In this document: positions 1 to 8,925 of the stretch, piece after piece
Layout: every line of letters starts with the position of its first letter
How positions within the stretch are numbered: position 1 is the stretch's first letter
DNA from: Flavisolibacter sp035998945
Lineage (GTDB): Bacteria > Bacteroidota > Bacteroidia > Chitinophagales > Chitinophagaceae
Length of the DNA stretch: 64,000 nt
Direction: 5' to 3'
Assembly: GCA_035998945.1 (NCBI GenBank)
Contig: DASYHD010000022.1
Coordinates: forward strand, 186,001 to 250,000
Position numbers and translations under genes: made by a program
Notes under the pieces: model-generated
What the model was told of the DNA's origin: nothing
Database searches by the model: none
The model's input: the letters and a program-made list of their open reading frames with translations, nothing else

Positions 1-125
1 TGACGAACGACAGGGCGGAGCATTTGCCAACACCAATCTCTAACGAACAGGCTTATCTGTTTTTCGAGTATTTCCTGAAGTATAACGGCAGCGCAAAACA
101 AAGCATCAGCAGACGTAAGCGTTGA
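1..125 (+). CDS. C-terminal fragment of an unidentified protein
   Basis: An open frame enters from the left edge (first complete codon at base 3) and ends at a TGA at 123-125. It gives about 40 residues, including the stretch EQAYLFFEYFLKYN and a basic end SRRKR. The aromatic helix near the end resembles the last helix of some alpha/beta hydrolases, but this is too short to identify. It lies 60 bp upstream of the sugar oxidoreductase on the same strand and could belong to the same locus. Only the stop and the continuous frame are seen; the function is unknown. Confidence 0.45.
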   Translation, partial: TNDRAEHLPTPISNEQAYLFFEYFLKYNGSAKQSISRRKR

Positions 126-185
126 TCGTTTGCAGGCTTTGTGAAAATATATCAAAACTACTTTTTAAACCGTTAAATCGTTTAT

Positions 186-1529
186 ATGCAAGACTCCAGA
201 AGAGCGTTTATCGCAAACAGCGTGAAGGCGGCAACTGCTGTTTGTATCGGTGGTATTCTGCCGGGATTCAGCGCAAAAAGCTATGCCGGTATCATTGGTG
301 CCAACGACCGTGTACGAATAGCAAGCATGGGGGTAAACAGCCGCGGCTTGGCCCTTGGTTCCAATTTTGCCAAACAGGCAAACAGTGAAGTAATTTATGC
401 TTGTGATGTTGATACAAGAGCGGCCGGCAAATTCATTTCAGAGATCCAAAAAATAACAGGAAAGGCACCGAAAGCAGAACCTGATTTCCGGAAAGCACTG
501 GAAGATAAACAACTCGATGCGTTGGTTGTGGCAACACCGGACCATTGGCATGCACCGGCCGCTATTATGGCTCTTGCCGCCGGTAAACATGTTTATCTCG
601 AAAAGCCCTGCAGTCATAGTCCGCAGGAAGGAGAGTTGCTGATTGCTGCAGCCAAAAAATATGGCCACGTTTTGCAAATGGGCAATCAACGGCGCTCCTG
701 GCCGAATGTAATTGCCGCTATCGAAGCCTTACATGCGGGTGTTATTGGACGGCCTTATTTCGCTAAAACCTGGTATACAAATAATCGTCCATCCATCGGC
801 AAAGGGAAAGTAACCGAGGTTCCATCCTGGCTGGACTATGAACTCTGGCAGGGGCCTGCTCCCAGGGCTCCCTTCAAAGACAATCTTATTCATTATAACT
901 GGCATTGGTTCTGGAACTGGGGTACCGGCGAAGCATTAAATAACGGCACACATATGGTTGACCTGGCACGGTGGGGGTTGGGTGTTGATTATCCCACAAA
1001 GGTTAGCTCCAACGGAGGCCGGTATCGTTACCAGGATGACTGGGAGACGCCGGATACACAGGTGATCAACTGGGAGTTTAAAAACAACACTTTCATGACC
1101 TGGGAAGGCCGGAGTTGCAATGGCCGTACCATTGAGGGAAGCAGTGTAGGCGTTATGTTTTATGGTGATAACGGTTCGCTGCTTATTGAGGGTGGAAATG
1201 CGTACACCGTCTATGACCTGGATAACAAAGTGGTCCGGGAAGTAAAAAATACCGAAGCGATCGATGTGCGTAGTCTCTCAAACCCTGCTGAAACCTTAGA
1301 TGCCATTCATCTCGTCAACTTCCTTGATGGCATCCGCAAAGGCACAGCGGTGAATTCAGACATCACCAGCGGGCATAAGAGTACATTGCTTGTTCAGCTG
1401 GGCAACATTGCCCTGCGATCGGGTGCTGCCCTGAACATCAATCCTGAAAACGGGCATATCGTCGGCAATAAAGACGCTGCTCGTTATTGGAAGAGAGAAT
1501 ATGCCCGTGGCTGGGAACCCAAAGTATAA
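186..1529 (+). CDS. Exported Gfo/Idh/MocA family oxidoreductase
   Basis: 447 residues. The N-terminus carries a twin-arginine signal (SRRAFI at residues 4-9, then a hydrophobic stretch), so the folded, cofactor-loaded protein is probably exported to the periplasm. A Rossmann NAD(P)-binding domain follows (ASMGVNSRG near 46-54), with the family's catalytic lysine in LEKPCSH (EKP at 139-141) and the substrate half after about residue 150, rich in Trp/His (HWHAP, NWHWFWNWG). The family oxidises or reduces sugars and sugar derivatives, often at C3. The ATG at 186 puts the signal at the very N-terminus. It heads a co-directional set with a symporter, NagA-like and NagB-like enzymes, so its substrate is probably an amino sugar or a glycoside of one. 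The exact substrate is inference. Confidence 0.9.
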   Translation: MQDSRRAFIANSVKAATAVCIGGILPGFSAKSYAGIIGANDRVRIASMGVNSRGLALGSNFAKQANSEVIYACDVDTRAAGKFISEIQKITGKAPKAEPDFRKALEDKQLDALVVATPDHWHAPAAIMALAAGKHVYLEKPCSHSPQEGELLIAAAKKYGHVLQMGNQRRSWPNVIAAIEALHAGVIGRPYFAKTWYTNNRPSIGKGKVTEVPSWLDYELWQGPAPRAPFKDNLIHYNWHWFWNWGTGEALNNGTHMVDLARWGLGVDYPTKVSSNGGRYRYQDDWETPDTQVINWEFKNNTFMTWEGRSCNGRTIEGSSVGVMFYGDNGSLLIEGGNAYTVYDLDNKVVREVKNTEAIDVRSLSNPAETLDAIHLVNFLDGIRKGTAVNSDITSGHKSTLLVQLGNIALRSGAALNINPENGHIVGNKDAARYWKREYARGWEPKV

Positions 1530-1718
1530 TCTTTGATTAAACCGCCGACGAATAACATGGATCCATATAGACGTTTCATTCATTTACAAATTGTGCATTG
1601 TGATGGAGATTTTACAGGGGGCAAAAGAGGCAGATTTCAAATGCGGTTTCGTTTCGGCGCAAATGCTCACAACTTTAATTTTTTAACCACAGATTCTTTT
1701 CATTATTAATACCTGCAA

Positions 1719-3218
1719 ATGTCCCTTCATACCTCAGATTGGGTTGTTATTGTCCTGTTCTTTTCAAGCATGGTAGTTATCGGCGTTGTGTCTTATTTCA
1801 AAAGCAGAAATTCAGAGGACTACTTTGTTGCCGGGGGTAACCTGCCCTGGTGGCTGGCAGGAGTCTCACATCACGTTTCCGGGCACAGCGGGGCTGTGTT
1901 TGTTGCATATGCCGCCGTAGCGTATACACACGGTTTTACCATGTACATGTGGTGGGCATTTCCGGTGGCTGTTGTAATCATTAGTACAGCCCATATTTTT
2001 CCGGTCTACTGGGTAAGGTTGCGAAAAGCATTTCAGGTGCAGTCGCCATTGGAATACCTGAGCCTGCGGTACAATGTGCTGACCCAGCAGATCGTAGCTT
2101 GGTCAGGTGTTTTGTTGAAGGTATTTGATGTAGGTGCAAAATGGGCCGCTATCGGGATACTGCTGAATGTAGTAGCCGGTATTTCGATGACAACCGGGAT
2201 TCTCGTATCCGGAATCGTTACCATCATTTATGTGACATTTGGTGGTTTATGGGGGGTTATCGTAACCGATTTTGTTCAGTTTCTGGTACAGCTGCTGGGA
2301 AGCGTGGTAATGTTTGTTTTGGTTGTAAACCGTTTGGGAGGGATTGGTTCCGTTTCAACAGTGTGGGAGCAATTACCAGCAGATCATAGTAACCTGTTTA
2401 ATGATCCGTATTCAGCTGGCTTTGTTGCGGTCATGTTCCTTATCTATTTCCTGAGTTATAACGGTGGTATCTGGAGCCTGGCAACGCGTTACATTTCGTC
2501 GCCGGGAGAAAAAGAGGCGTCAAAAGCAGCAAGACTGTCCGGGATTTTATACCTCATCTGGCCCTTGCTCCTTTTCTTCCCGATGTGGGCGGCTCCCCTT
2601 ATTTTGCCAGGTTTGGAAAAACCAAATGAATCGTATGGCTGGCTGATGCTGGAGATTCTTCCACGCGGCATGATCGGACTGGTGGTTGCTTCGTTATTTG
2701 CTGCTACAATGGGCATGACATCGTCTGATGTGAATACTGTTGCTGCGGTCATTACCAGGGACATTCTTCCGGTTGTTTCCGGAAGATTTCGCAACGATCC
2801 GAATTCCCTGCGTACGGCGCGGATCACCACATTTGTTTTTACCCTCGCTACAATTGTCATCGCGTTGAACTATGAGCGGTTTGGCGGAGTGCTTGGGTTG
2901 ATCGTCAACTGGTTTGCCGCCTTGTTAGGTCCAACAGCATTGCCATTGTTATTGGGACTTCTGCCTGCTTTCAAAACCTGCGGTCCCAAAACGGCCATTG
3001 TTTCTGTTGCCGCCGGGTTGCTGACATTTGTTGTCAGTAAACAAGTTAACCTTAACAGCCTTGCCCTGGAGGTAGGACTGCCAACTATTGTTGCCGGTCT
3101 TGTGTTCGTGATATCAGCATCTATTGTCCGGACTGTACCGGAAGACGTAACAAAACTGATGGCAGCACTGAAGAAACCTACGTATAAGTTGAACCGTTTT
3201 GTCAATGAGAAAGTATAA
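1719..3218 (+). CDS. Sodium:solute symporter (SSS family)
   Basis: 499 residues, about the usual length of SSS transporters with 13 membrane helices. Hydrophobic segments run throughout, with the family-like N-terminal region SEDYFVAGGNLPWW and a glycine-rich TM2 region (SGHSGAVFV). It should import a sugar with Na+. The stop overlaps the start of the NagA-like gene by about 14 bp, suggesting translational coupling, so the likely cargo is an N-acetylated amino sugar or its derivative. It could instead carry another monosaccharide; the sequence does not decide this. Confidence 0.9.
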   Translation: MSLHTSDWVVIVLFFSSMVVIGVVSYFKSRNSEDYFVAGGNLPWWLAGVSHHVSGHSGAVFVAYAAVAYTHGFTMYMWWAFPVAVVIISTAHIFPVYWVRLRKAFQVQSPLEYLSLRYNVLTQQIVAWSGVLLKVFDVGAKWAAIGILLNVVAGISMTTGILVSGIVTIIYVTFGGLWGVIVTDFVQFLVQLLGSVVMFVLVVNRLGGIGSVSTVWEQLPADHSNLFNDPYSAGFVAVMFLIYFLSYNGGIWSLATRYISSPGEKEASKAARLSGILYLIWPLLLFFPMWAAPLILPGLEKPNESYGWLMLEILPRGMIGLVVASLFAATMGMTSSDVNTVAAVITRDILPVVSGRFRNDPNSLRTARITTFVFTLATIVIALNYERFGGVLGLIVNWFAALLGPTALPLLLGLLPAFKTCGPKTAIVSVAAGLLTFVVSKQVNLNSLALEVGLPTIVAGLVFVISASIVRTVPEDVTKLMAALKKPTYKLNRFVNEKV

Positions 3219-4356
3219 GGAGGAAAAGCATATAACTTGCCGCGATTGCATTTCCGGAGAAACAGTCGAACTGACATTCGCAGAGGAAAATGTAGTCAGT
3301 ATAACCAGAACGGAAAGCTCAGATGAGAACCTCCTTTATATAGGCCCGGGTTTGATTGACTTGCAAATAAATGGCGTTAATGGTATCGACTTCAATAATC
3401 CCTCCGTGAATGAAGAGGATGTCATTGAGGCAACGCATTTCTTGCTAAGGCAGGGAGTGACTTGTTTTTTCCCGACGGTGATCACCAATTCAGATGAAAA
3501 TATCTGCAAAATTCTTAGTACCATCTCCCGCGCCTGCACATCTGATGCCTTGGTAAATAGTTGCATCCGGGGCATCCACCTGGAAGGCCCTTTTCTATCT
3601 GCAGAACCGGGAGCAAAAGGGGCGCACAATGAAAAGTATATCAAGCCTCCGGACTGGCCGCTGTTTCAAACGTATCAAAAAGCTGCAGGTGGACGAATAA
3701 AAATAATCACGCTTGCACCCGAATGGGAGGGGGCCTTTGCCTTTATTGAAAAATGCAGGAGCGAAAAAATTGTCATCTCAATCGGACATTCAATGGCGAA
3801 CACAGCGCAAATACAACAGGCGATCAAAGCTGGTGCCTCGATGTGTACCCATTTGGGAAATGCTGTTCCGTTGGTATTGCCTCGCCATCCCAATATTTTG
3901 TGGGATCTGTTGGCTGCCGAGGAATTACACGCCTGTGTCATCGCCGATGGCATCCATGTCCCCGACAATTTTATGAGGGTCGTGAAAAAAAACAAGGGGT
4001 CCGCTATGCTGCTGGTAAGTGATGCGACGTGTTTTGCCGGAATGCCTCCCGGCGAATACCAGAACCATATTGGTGGTACTGTCATTGTGGATAAGGAAAA
4101 AAGAGTCTCCATGAAAAGCACACCAGGCCTCCTGGCCGGTGCTGCTATGACGCTGCCGGAGAATGTGACAACACTCGTTGATCGCAAGGTGGCAACGATC
4201 GGCGAAGCCTGGGAGATGGCCTCCGTCAATGTAGCCAATTTCCTGGTCTCTGTTGATGATACGTTTTATGCCGGAGATGATTTTGTGCTGTTTCAGTTGA
4301 ACGGAAATAACATACAGGTAACAACAGTAATCAAAGATGGGAAGATTGTTTTTTAG
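3205..4356 (+). CDS. nagA: NagA-like N-acetylglucosamine-6-phosphate deacetylase
   Basis: 383 residues from the ATG at 3205; a TTG at 3199 is also in frame. It is an amidohydrolase with the NagA layout: PGLIDLQING near 48-57, metal-binding glutamate in HLEGPF (E127), GHSMA (H195), THLGNA (H216), ADGIHV (H251) and the catalytic aspartate in VSDAT (D273). It removes acetate from an N-acetylated hexosamine 6-phosphate in the cytoplasm. The motif HLGNAVPLVLPRH differs from the usual HLFNAM form and marks a divergent NagA clade, so the substrate may not be plain GlcNAc-6-P. The start lies inside the symporter gene. An AAGGAGG at 3217-3223 is just downstream of this ATG and has no in-frame start at proper spacing. 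Confidence 0.85.
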   Translation: MRKYKEEKHITCRDCISGETVELTFAEENVVSITRTESSDENLLYIGPGLIDLQINGVNGIDFNNPSVNEEDVIEATHFLLRQGVTCFFPTVITNSDENICKILSTISRACTSDALVNSCIRGIHLEGPFLSAEPGAKGAHNEKYIKPPDWPLFQTYQKAAGGRIKIITLAPEWEGAFAFIEKCRSEKIVISIGHSMANTAQIQQAIKAGASMCTHLGNAVPLVLPRHPNILWDLLAAEELHACVIADGIHVPDNFMRVVKKNKGSAMLLVSDATCFAGMPPGEYQNHIGGTVIVDKEKRVSMKSTPGLLAGAAMTLPENVTTLVDRKVATIGEAWEMASVNVANFLVSVDDTFYAGDDFVLFQLNGNNIQVTTVIKDGKIVF

Positions 4357-4519
4357 CAAGCGTTTTTGTGGTGCCTATATGCAAGAGGGTATACGGTTGA
4401 TAAGCTGTCACAGGTAAAAGGAAAGAAGTTGTTGCTTTCAGGCTACTGATTGGCGTTAGATATGTTTTATGAGCATCACCTTTTATAATTGGAAATTTTA
4501 AAAAATAAAACTTTAGGTT

Positions 4520-5578
4520 TTGAAAGAAAGACAGTTTGGATTTGGTATCATAGGGGCAGGTGCCATCGCCGAAATCCATGCGTTAGCGATTGGCAGTATT
4601 CCGAACGCAACCTTGTATGGCGTATACAGCCACCATGAAAACAAATCACAGGCTTTTGCCAATAAGCATCATTGCAGATCCTACAATACGCTGGAATCCC
4701 TGCTGGAAAATCCGGCGATCGATATTATCTGCGTGTGTACACCATCGGGTATACACATGGATCCTGCTATACGGTGTCTTGAAGCGGGAAAACATTGCGT
4801 TATCGAAAAACCATTGGAAGTAACGCTTGAGAAATGCGACCGGATCATTGCAGCAGCAGACAAGGCTGGCCTGAAGACCGCTGTTGTTTTCCCGGCCCGG
4901 TTTTATCCCGCCAGCCAGCAATTGAAAAAAGCCATGGATGAAAACAGGTTCGGTAACCTGGTGTTTGGTGATGCCTTTGTAAAGTGGAACCGGAGCGAGG
5001 CCTATTATCAGTCTGCAGCATGGCGCGGCACCTGGAGCCTGGATGGCGGTGGTGCCCTGATGAACCAGGGGATTCATTCGGTTGATCTGTTGCAATGGTA
5101 CATGGGCAAGGTGACATCCGTTCAATCGGTGCTAGCGAACCGGAAACACCGGAACATCGAAGTGGAAGACACTGTTGTCTCTACACTGGAATTTGCGAAC
5201 GGAGCTCTGGGAACAATTGCCTGCTCAACTGCGGTATATCCCGGCATGTTGAAGCGTATTGAAATTATGGGTACAACCGGAACGGCGATCCTGGAAGAGA
5301 GCAGCATCATCAGGTGGCAGTTTGAAAAGCCAACTGCCGAAGATGAGCAGATCACCGGAAAAATGAATGCAGGCAACTTGTCACAAGGTGGTGTTTCCAA
5401 CCCGGCTGATATCAGTTTTTGGGGCCATCAAAAACAACTGGAGGATTTGATGGAGGCTGTTCAAACCGGAAAAAGGCCACTGATTGATGTGCAAGAAGGC
5501 CGCAAATCAGTATCCATTGTACTTGCTGTTTATGAAAGTGCACGCACGGGTAAAAAGGTTGACCTCTTGCATACCTGA
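4520..5578 (+). CDS. Cytoplasmic Gfo/Idh/MocA family oxidoreductase
   Basis: 352 residues, with no signal peptide. The dinucleotide-binding loop GIIGAGAIAEIH lies at 9-20 and the catalytic lysine motif EKPLE at 96-100. The C-terminal substrate domain contains DGGGALMNQGIHSVDLLQW, typical of the family. The start appears to be a TTG at 4520, since the Rossmann strand begins within ten residues and no upstream ATG fits. It probably uses NAD(H) or NADP(H) on a cytosolic sugar intermediate, complementing the exported oxidoreductase at 186. The placement between nagA-like and nagB-like genes ties it to the same amino-sugar route. Confidence 0.88.
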   Translation: MKERQFGFGIIGAGAIAEIHALAIGSIPNATLYGVYSHHENKSQAFANKHHCRSYNTLESLLENPAIDIICVCTPSGIHMDPAIRCLEAGKHCVIEKPLEVTLEKCDRIIAAADKAGLKTAVVFPARFYPASQQLKKAMDENRFGNLVFGDAFVKWNRSEAYYQSAAWRGTWSLDGGGALMNQGIHSVDLLQWYMGKVTSVQSVLANRKHRNIEVEDTVVSTLEFANGALGTIACSTAVYPGMLKRIEIMGTTGTAILEESSIIRWQFEKPTAEDEQITGKMNAGNLSQGGVSNPADISFWGHQKQLEDLMEAVQTGKRPLIDVQEGRKSVSIVLAVYESARTGKKVDLLHT

Positions 5579-5628
5579 TGATATTTTTTTAGCCTGTGTT
5601 TAAATCTCTATCTGTATAAAAATGAATC

Positions 5629-6414
5629 ATGACACAACAAATGCCCTTAGTGGAAATAACGGCCGGTAAATTAAATGTAAGGATCTATCCAACCCGTGCT
5701 GAAATGGGAGCAGAAGCGGCAAAAGCAGCTGCCCAGAAGATCAGAGAATTGTTGGCGACCAGGAAAGGTTTGGTCTCCATCATATTTGCCGCAGCGCCTT
5801 CTCAAAATGAGTTCTTGTCTTGTTTATCAAAAGAAGAAGATATTGAGTGGAGCCGGGTTAATGCTTTTCACATGGATGAATATGTGGGCATTGACCAAAC
5901 TGCGCCGCAAAGTTTTGCTTTCTTTTTGAAAGAAAAGTTATTTGATAAGGTTCCTCTGCATGCCGTGTATTCTATAAACGGGTGTGCTGGGGACCTGGCT
6001 GCAGAATGTGAACGCTATACAACTTTGCTCAGGGAATATCCACCGGATATTGTTTGTATGGGTATCGGGGAAAATACACACATCGCTTTCAATGATCCGC
6101 ATACGGCTGATTTCAACGACCCGTTGTTTGTGAAGCTGGTTACACTGGATGAGGTATCCCGGCAACAACAGGTAAACGATGGTTGCTTCCCAGACCTTTC
6201 ATCTGTTCCGACAACGGCCATAACGCTTACGGTTCCTGCCTTGTTACAGGCGCCTTCCATCTATTGTATGGTGCCGGGAAAAACCAAAGCATCAGCGGTG
6301 TACCAAACCCTGAACAGCAACGTGAGTGAAAAAGTTCCATCAACCATTTTAAAAGAACATTCCGGCGCTTACCTTTTTTTGGATCAGGATAGTGCGGGGA
6401 AACTTTCGCTCTAG
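5629..6414 (+). CDS. Divergent NagB-like glucosamine-6-phosphate deaminase / sugar-phosphate isomerase
   Basis: 261 residues, the usual size of the NagB/RpiA/6-phosphogluconolactonase fold. MDEYVG is present at 82-87, where NagB has the general-base aspartate. The segment IGENTHIAFNDP at 146-157 matches NagB's GNDGHIAFNEP except that the catalytic-triad aspartate is Asn149. His151 is kept, and Glu of NEP is Asp. The usual phosphate-binding GGTP loop is replaced by AAAPSQN near 54-60. It therefore belongs to a paralogous clade and may act on a different amino-sugar phosphate or catalyse a related isomerisation. It follows the oxidoreductase by 50 bp. The NagB family is clear; the exact reaction is inference. 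Confidence 0.8.
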   Translation: MTQQMPLVEITAGKLNVRIYPTRAEMGAEAAKAAAQKIRELLATRKGLVSIIFAAAPSQNEFLSCLSKEEDIEWSRVNAFHMDEYVGIDQTAPQSFAFFLKEKLFDKVPLHAVYSINGCAGDLAAECERYTTLLREYPPDIVCMGIGENTHIAFNDPHTADFNDPLFVKLVTLDEVSRQQQVNDGCFPDLSSVPTTAITLTVPALLQAPSIYCMVPGKTKASAVYQTLNSNVSEKVPSTILKEHSGAYLFLDQDSAGKLSL

Positions 6415-6536
6415 AAAATGGCAACGTTCAAGTGAGCAGTAGTTATGCTCTTTTAGGAGGCAGCGCTATGGCTTTTTACTGTTACGTTTTTCAACAAACA
6501 ATGCTTCAGGTAATTGCCCTGGAAACAAAAAATATC

Positions 6537-8780
6537 ATGATGAATAATAAATACAAGTTCCTGTTTTGTATTAATGTTTTATTATCCCTGGTTGCCTGTA
6601 AGGAGGAACCCAGGATATATAAAGTTTCTTTTGATTCGTATAAAGTTGCAGACGGTTTTGAAATAGAGTTAGCGGCTTCCGAGCCATTGATAGAGGCACC
6701 TGTTGCCATCGATTTTGATAACAAGGGAAGAATATGGGTGGCGGAAATGAGGGGTTTCATGCGTGACCTTGCCGGAACCGGCGAGGATGCGCCAAGTGGA
6801 CGGATCAGCATTTTAGAAGATGCTGATAATGACGGACGGGCAGAAAGCTCTAAAGTGTTTCTGGACAGCCTCGTATTGCCAAGAGGATTAGCACATGTTT
6901 ACGGCGGCCTGTTGTATGTTACGCCGCCTTATCTCTGGTTTGTTGAAATCAACAACGATAAACCCGGTAAAAAAACGCTGGTCGATTCAACATATGCAGA
7001 GGGTGGGAGCCCGGAGGCCCAGGCAAACGGGTTGATGATGAATATTGACAACTGGATTTACAGTGCTAACTCCAATTTCCGTTATCAGTTAAAAGATGGA
7101 AAGTGGCTGAAGGAGCCGACCTCGTTCCGGGGACAATTTGGCATCACAAAAGATGATGTAGGAAGGCTTTATTATAACTACAACACCATACAAATTGCGG
7201 GGGATTATGTATTGCCGAACACATTTATTTCGAATCCCTATTACAAGCCAAAGGAAGGCATCAATAAGGTGCTTACCCATAACCAGCGGGTTTATCCCCT
7301 GCATGCCACTACGGTAAACCGGGGGTATGTAGAAGGTGTGCTTGACAAAGACAGTATGTTGATCAATGTTACTGCGGCCTGCGGACCGCTGGTTTACCAC
7401 GGCGGCCAGTTTCCGGATGAATACAACCTGAACGCATTTTCATGTGAACCACAGGCTAACCTTGTCAAGCGGAATTTTCTTCATTTTGAAAATACCCGTA
7501 CAACGGCAACACAGGCCTGGGACGATCGCGAATTCCTGGCATCAACAGATGAAGGTTTCCGACCTGTCAATTTATCCAACGGACCTGACGGATCGATGTA
7601 TGTAGTCGATATGCACCGGGGTACAATGGAGTACCGTGCTTTTGCGACACCTTATTACAACAAAGGCTTGGCTACTAAAAAGCTGGATACGCTAATCAGT
7701 GCAGGGCGCATCCTGCGGATCAAGGCGAAAGGAGGCAAAGCTGCAAGCATGCCCGATCTCTCTAGCCGCTCTGCTGCCGAACTGGTTGAACTTTTAAAAA
7801 GCAAAAACGGCTGGTTGCGTGACAGGGCACAACAACTTTTGTTGATGCGCCAGGATAAATCCGTTGTTCCAACGCTGGTAAACCTTGCACAGGACAGGAA
7901 AAACGAAGTGACTTCTATCCATGCATTGCACCTGTTGAATGGGTTGCAGGCCTTGTCTTTCGAATTGCTGAGCAAGGTTGCTGCAGAAGGTTCATCCATG
8001 CTTTCTGCGCATGCCTTGGTGCTCCTGCAGGCGTTTGCTTCTGAAAACACAGATGCTATGGGAACTTTAGCCAAACAACTGGTCGCGAGAAATGATTCTA
8101 CCATAAATCTGTACCTGGCGGCAACGTTGGGTCCATGGAGTAAGTTGTCGCAGGAAACATTCTTCCCGGTTCTGCTAGACCTGTCCGGGAAGTATGCTGA
8201 TAAGGAGATTTACCAGGAAGCCATAATAAATAGCCTGGCGAATGTTGAAAACGATTTCAGGGAGGCACTGTCCGGGAGCAGCCAACGTCTGTCATCCCGC
8301 TCTCTCGACACAATGTTGTCTCTTGTTATTGAAAACAGGTTGACCGGAAAGAAGAATCCAATATATGTACAGGAATCGCGACCCCTGGATGCCCGGACAA
8401 ATGGCTTACAGCTGTTCCGGAAGAACTGTGCCTCCTGCCATGGTACTGATGGCGACGGTATTGAACATGTAGGGCCTCCGCTGAAAGAATCCGAATATGT
8501 AAAAGGTTCTCCCAGCCGGCTAGCGATGATCATCTTAAATGGACTGGAAGGACCCATTCATGTTAATGGAAAGCTTTATAATTTCAATAACACCATGCCG
8601 AATTTTGGCAACAATTTTACGGATGCGCAAATAGCGGACATCGTTAGGTATTTGCACAATGCTTTTGTTACCACTCCTGTAAAGCCAATTCCGGCTGAGA
8701 AAATAAAAGCATTAAGAAGTAAGAAAGCAGGAACCCTGACGGAAAAGGAGTTGTTGGAAATGAAATTTGGAGATGAATAA
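6537..8780 (+). CDS. Haem-c lipoprotein dehydrogenase (PVC-type beta-propeller + HEAT + cytochrome c)
   Basis: 747 residues from the ATG at 6537; the next codon is also ATG. The N-terminus is a lipoprotein signal with lipobox LVAC (Cys21), so the open frame reaching back to 6432 is too long. Order: a six-bladed sugar/sorbosone-dehydrogenase-like propeller (about 40-400, with NGPDGSMYVVDMHRG), alpha-helical HEAT-like repeats (about 410-600), and a C-terminal monohaem cytochrome c with CASCHG (about 631-636) and a likely distal Met in TMPNFG. It would oxidise a sugar outside the cytoplasmic membrane and pass electrons through its haem. It sits in the amino-sugar locus, consistent with periplasmic oxidation of the substrate. 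The redox partner is not visible. Confidence 0.82.
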   Translation: MMNNKYKFLFCINVLLSLVACKEEPRIYKVSFDSYKVADGFEIELAASEPLIEAPVAIDFDNKGRIWVAEMRGFMRDLAGTGEDAPSGRISILEDADNDGRAESSKVFLDSLVLPRGLAHVYGGLLYVTPPYLWFVEINNDKPGKKTLVDSTYAEGGSPEAQANGLMMNIDNWIYSANSNFRYQLKDGKWLKEPTSFRGQFGITKDDVGRLYYNYNTIQIAGDYVLPNTFISNPYYKPKEGINKVLTHNQRVYPLHATTVNRGYVEGVLDKDSMLINVTAACGPLVYHGGQFPDEYNLNAFSCEPQANLVKRNFLHFENTRTTATQAWDDREFLASTDEGFRPVNLSNGPDGSMYVVDMHRGTMEYRAFATPYYNKGLATKKLDTLISAGRILRIKAKGGKAASMPDLSSRSAAELVELLKSKNGWLRDRAQQLLLMRQDKSVVPTLVNLAQDRKNEVTSIHALHLLNGLQALSFELLSKVAAEGSSMLSAHALVLLQAFASENTDAMGTLAKQLVARNDSTINLYLAATLGPWSKLSQETFFPVLLDLSGKYADKEIYQEAIINSLANVENDFREALSGSSQRLSSRSLDTMLSLVIENRLTGKKNPIYVQESRPLDARTNGLQLFRKNCASCHGTDGDGIEHVGPPLKESEYVKGSPSRLAMIILNGLEGPIHVNGKLYNFNNTMPNFGNNFTDAQIADIVRYLHNAFVTTPVKPIPAEKIKALRSKKAGTLTEKELLEMKFGDE

Positions 8781-8925
8781 ATATTTCGGAGCTGTTGAAA
8801 CCTTGTGCAGTTGTGTTCTACAATTTATGTTGGGTAACAGATTCACAGGGAGAAGTAATAAAAAGTGTAGGTAACAAAACAGCTATCCGCTTTGCTAAAT
8901 TGTAGTCACATTTAATAGCTTTATC

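Noticed and set aside
3217..3223. AAGGAGG as the ribosome-binding site of the NagA-like gene
   Set aside because: It lies downstream of the in-frame ATG at 3205, and no in-frame start follows at a suitable distance, so it is probably a coincidence.
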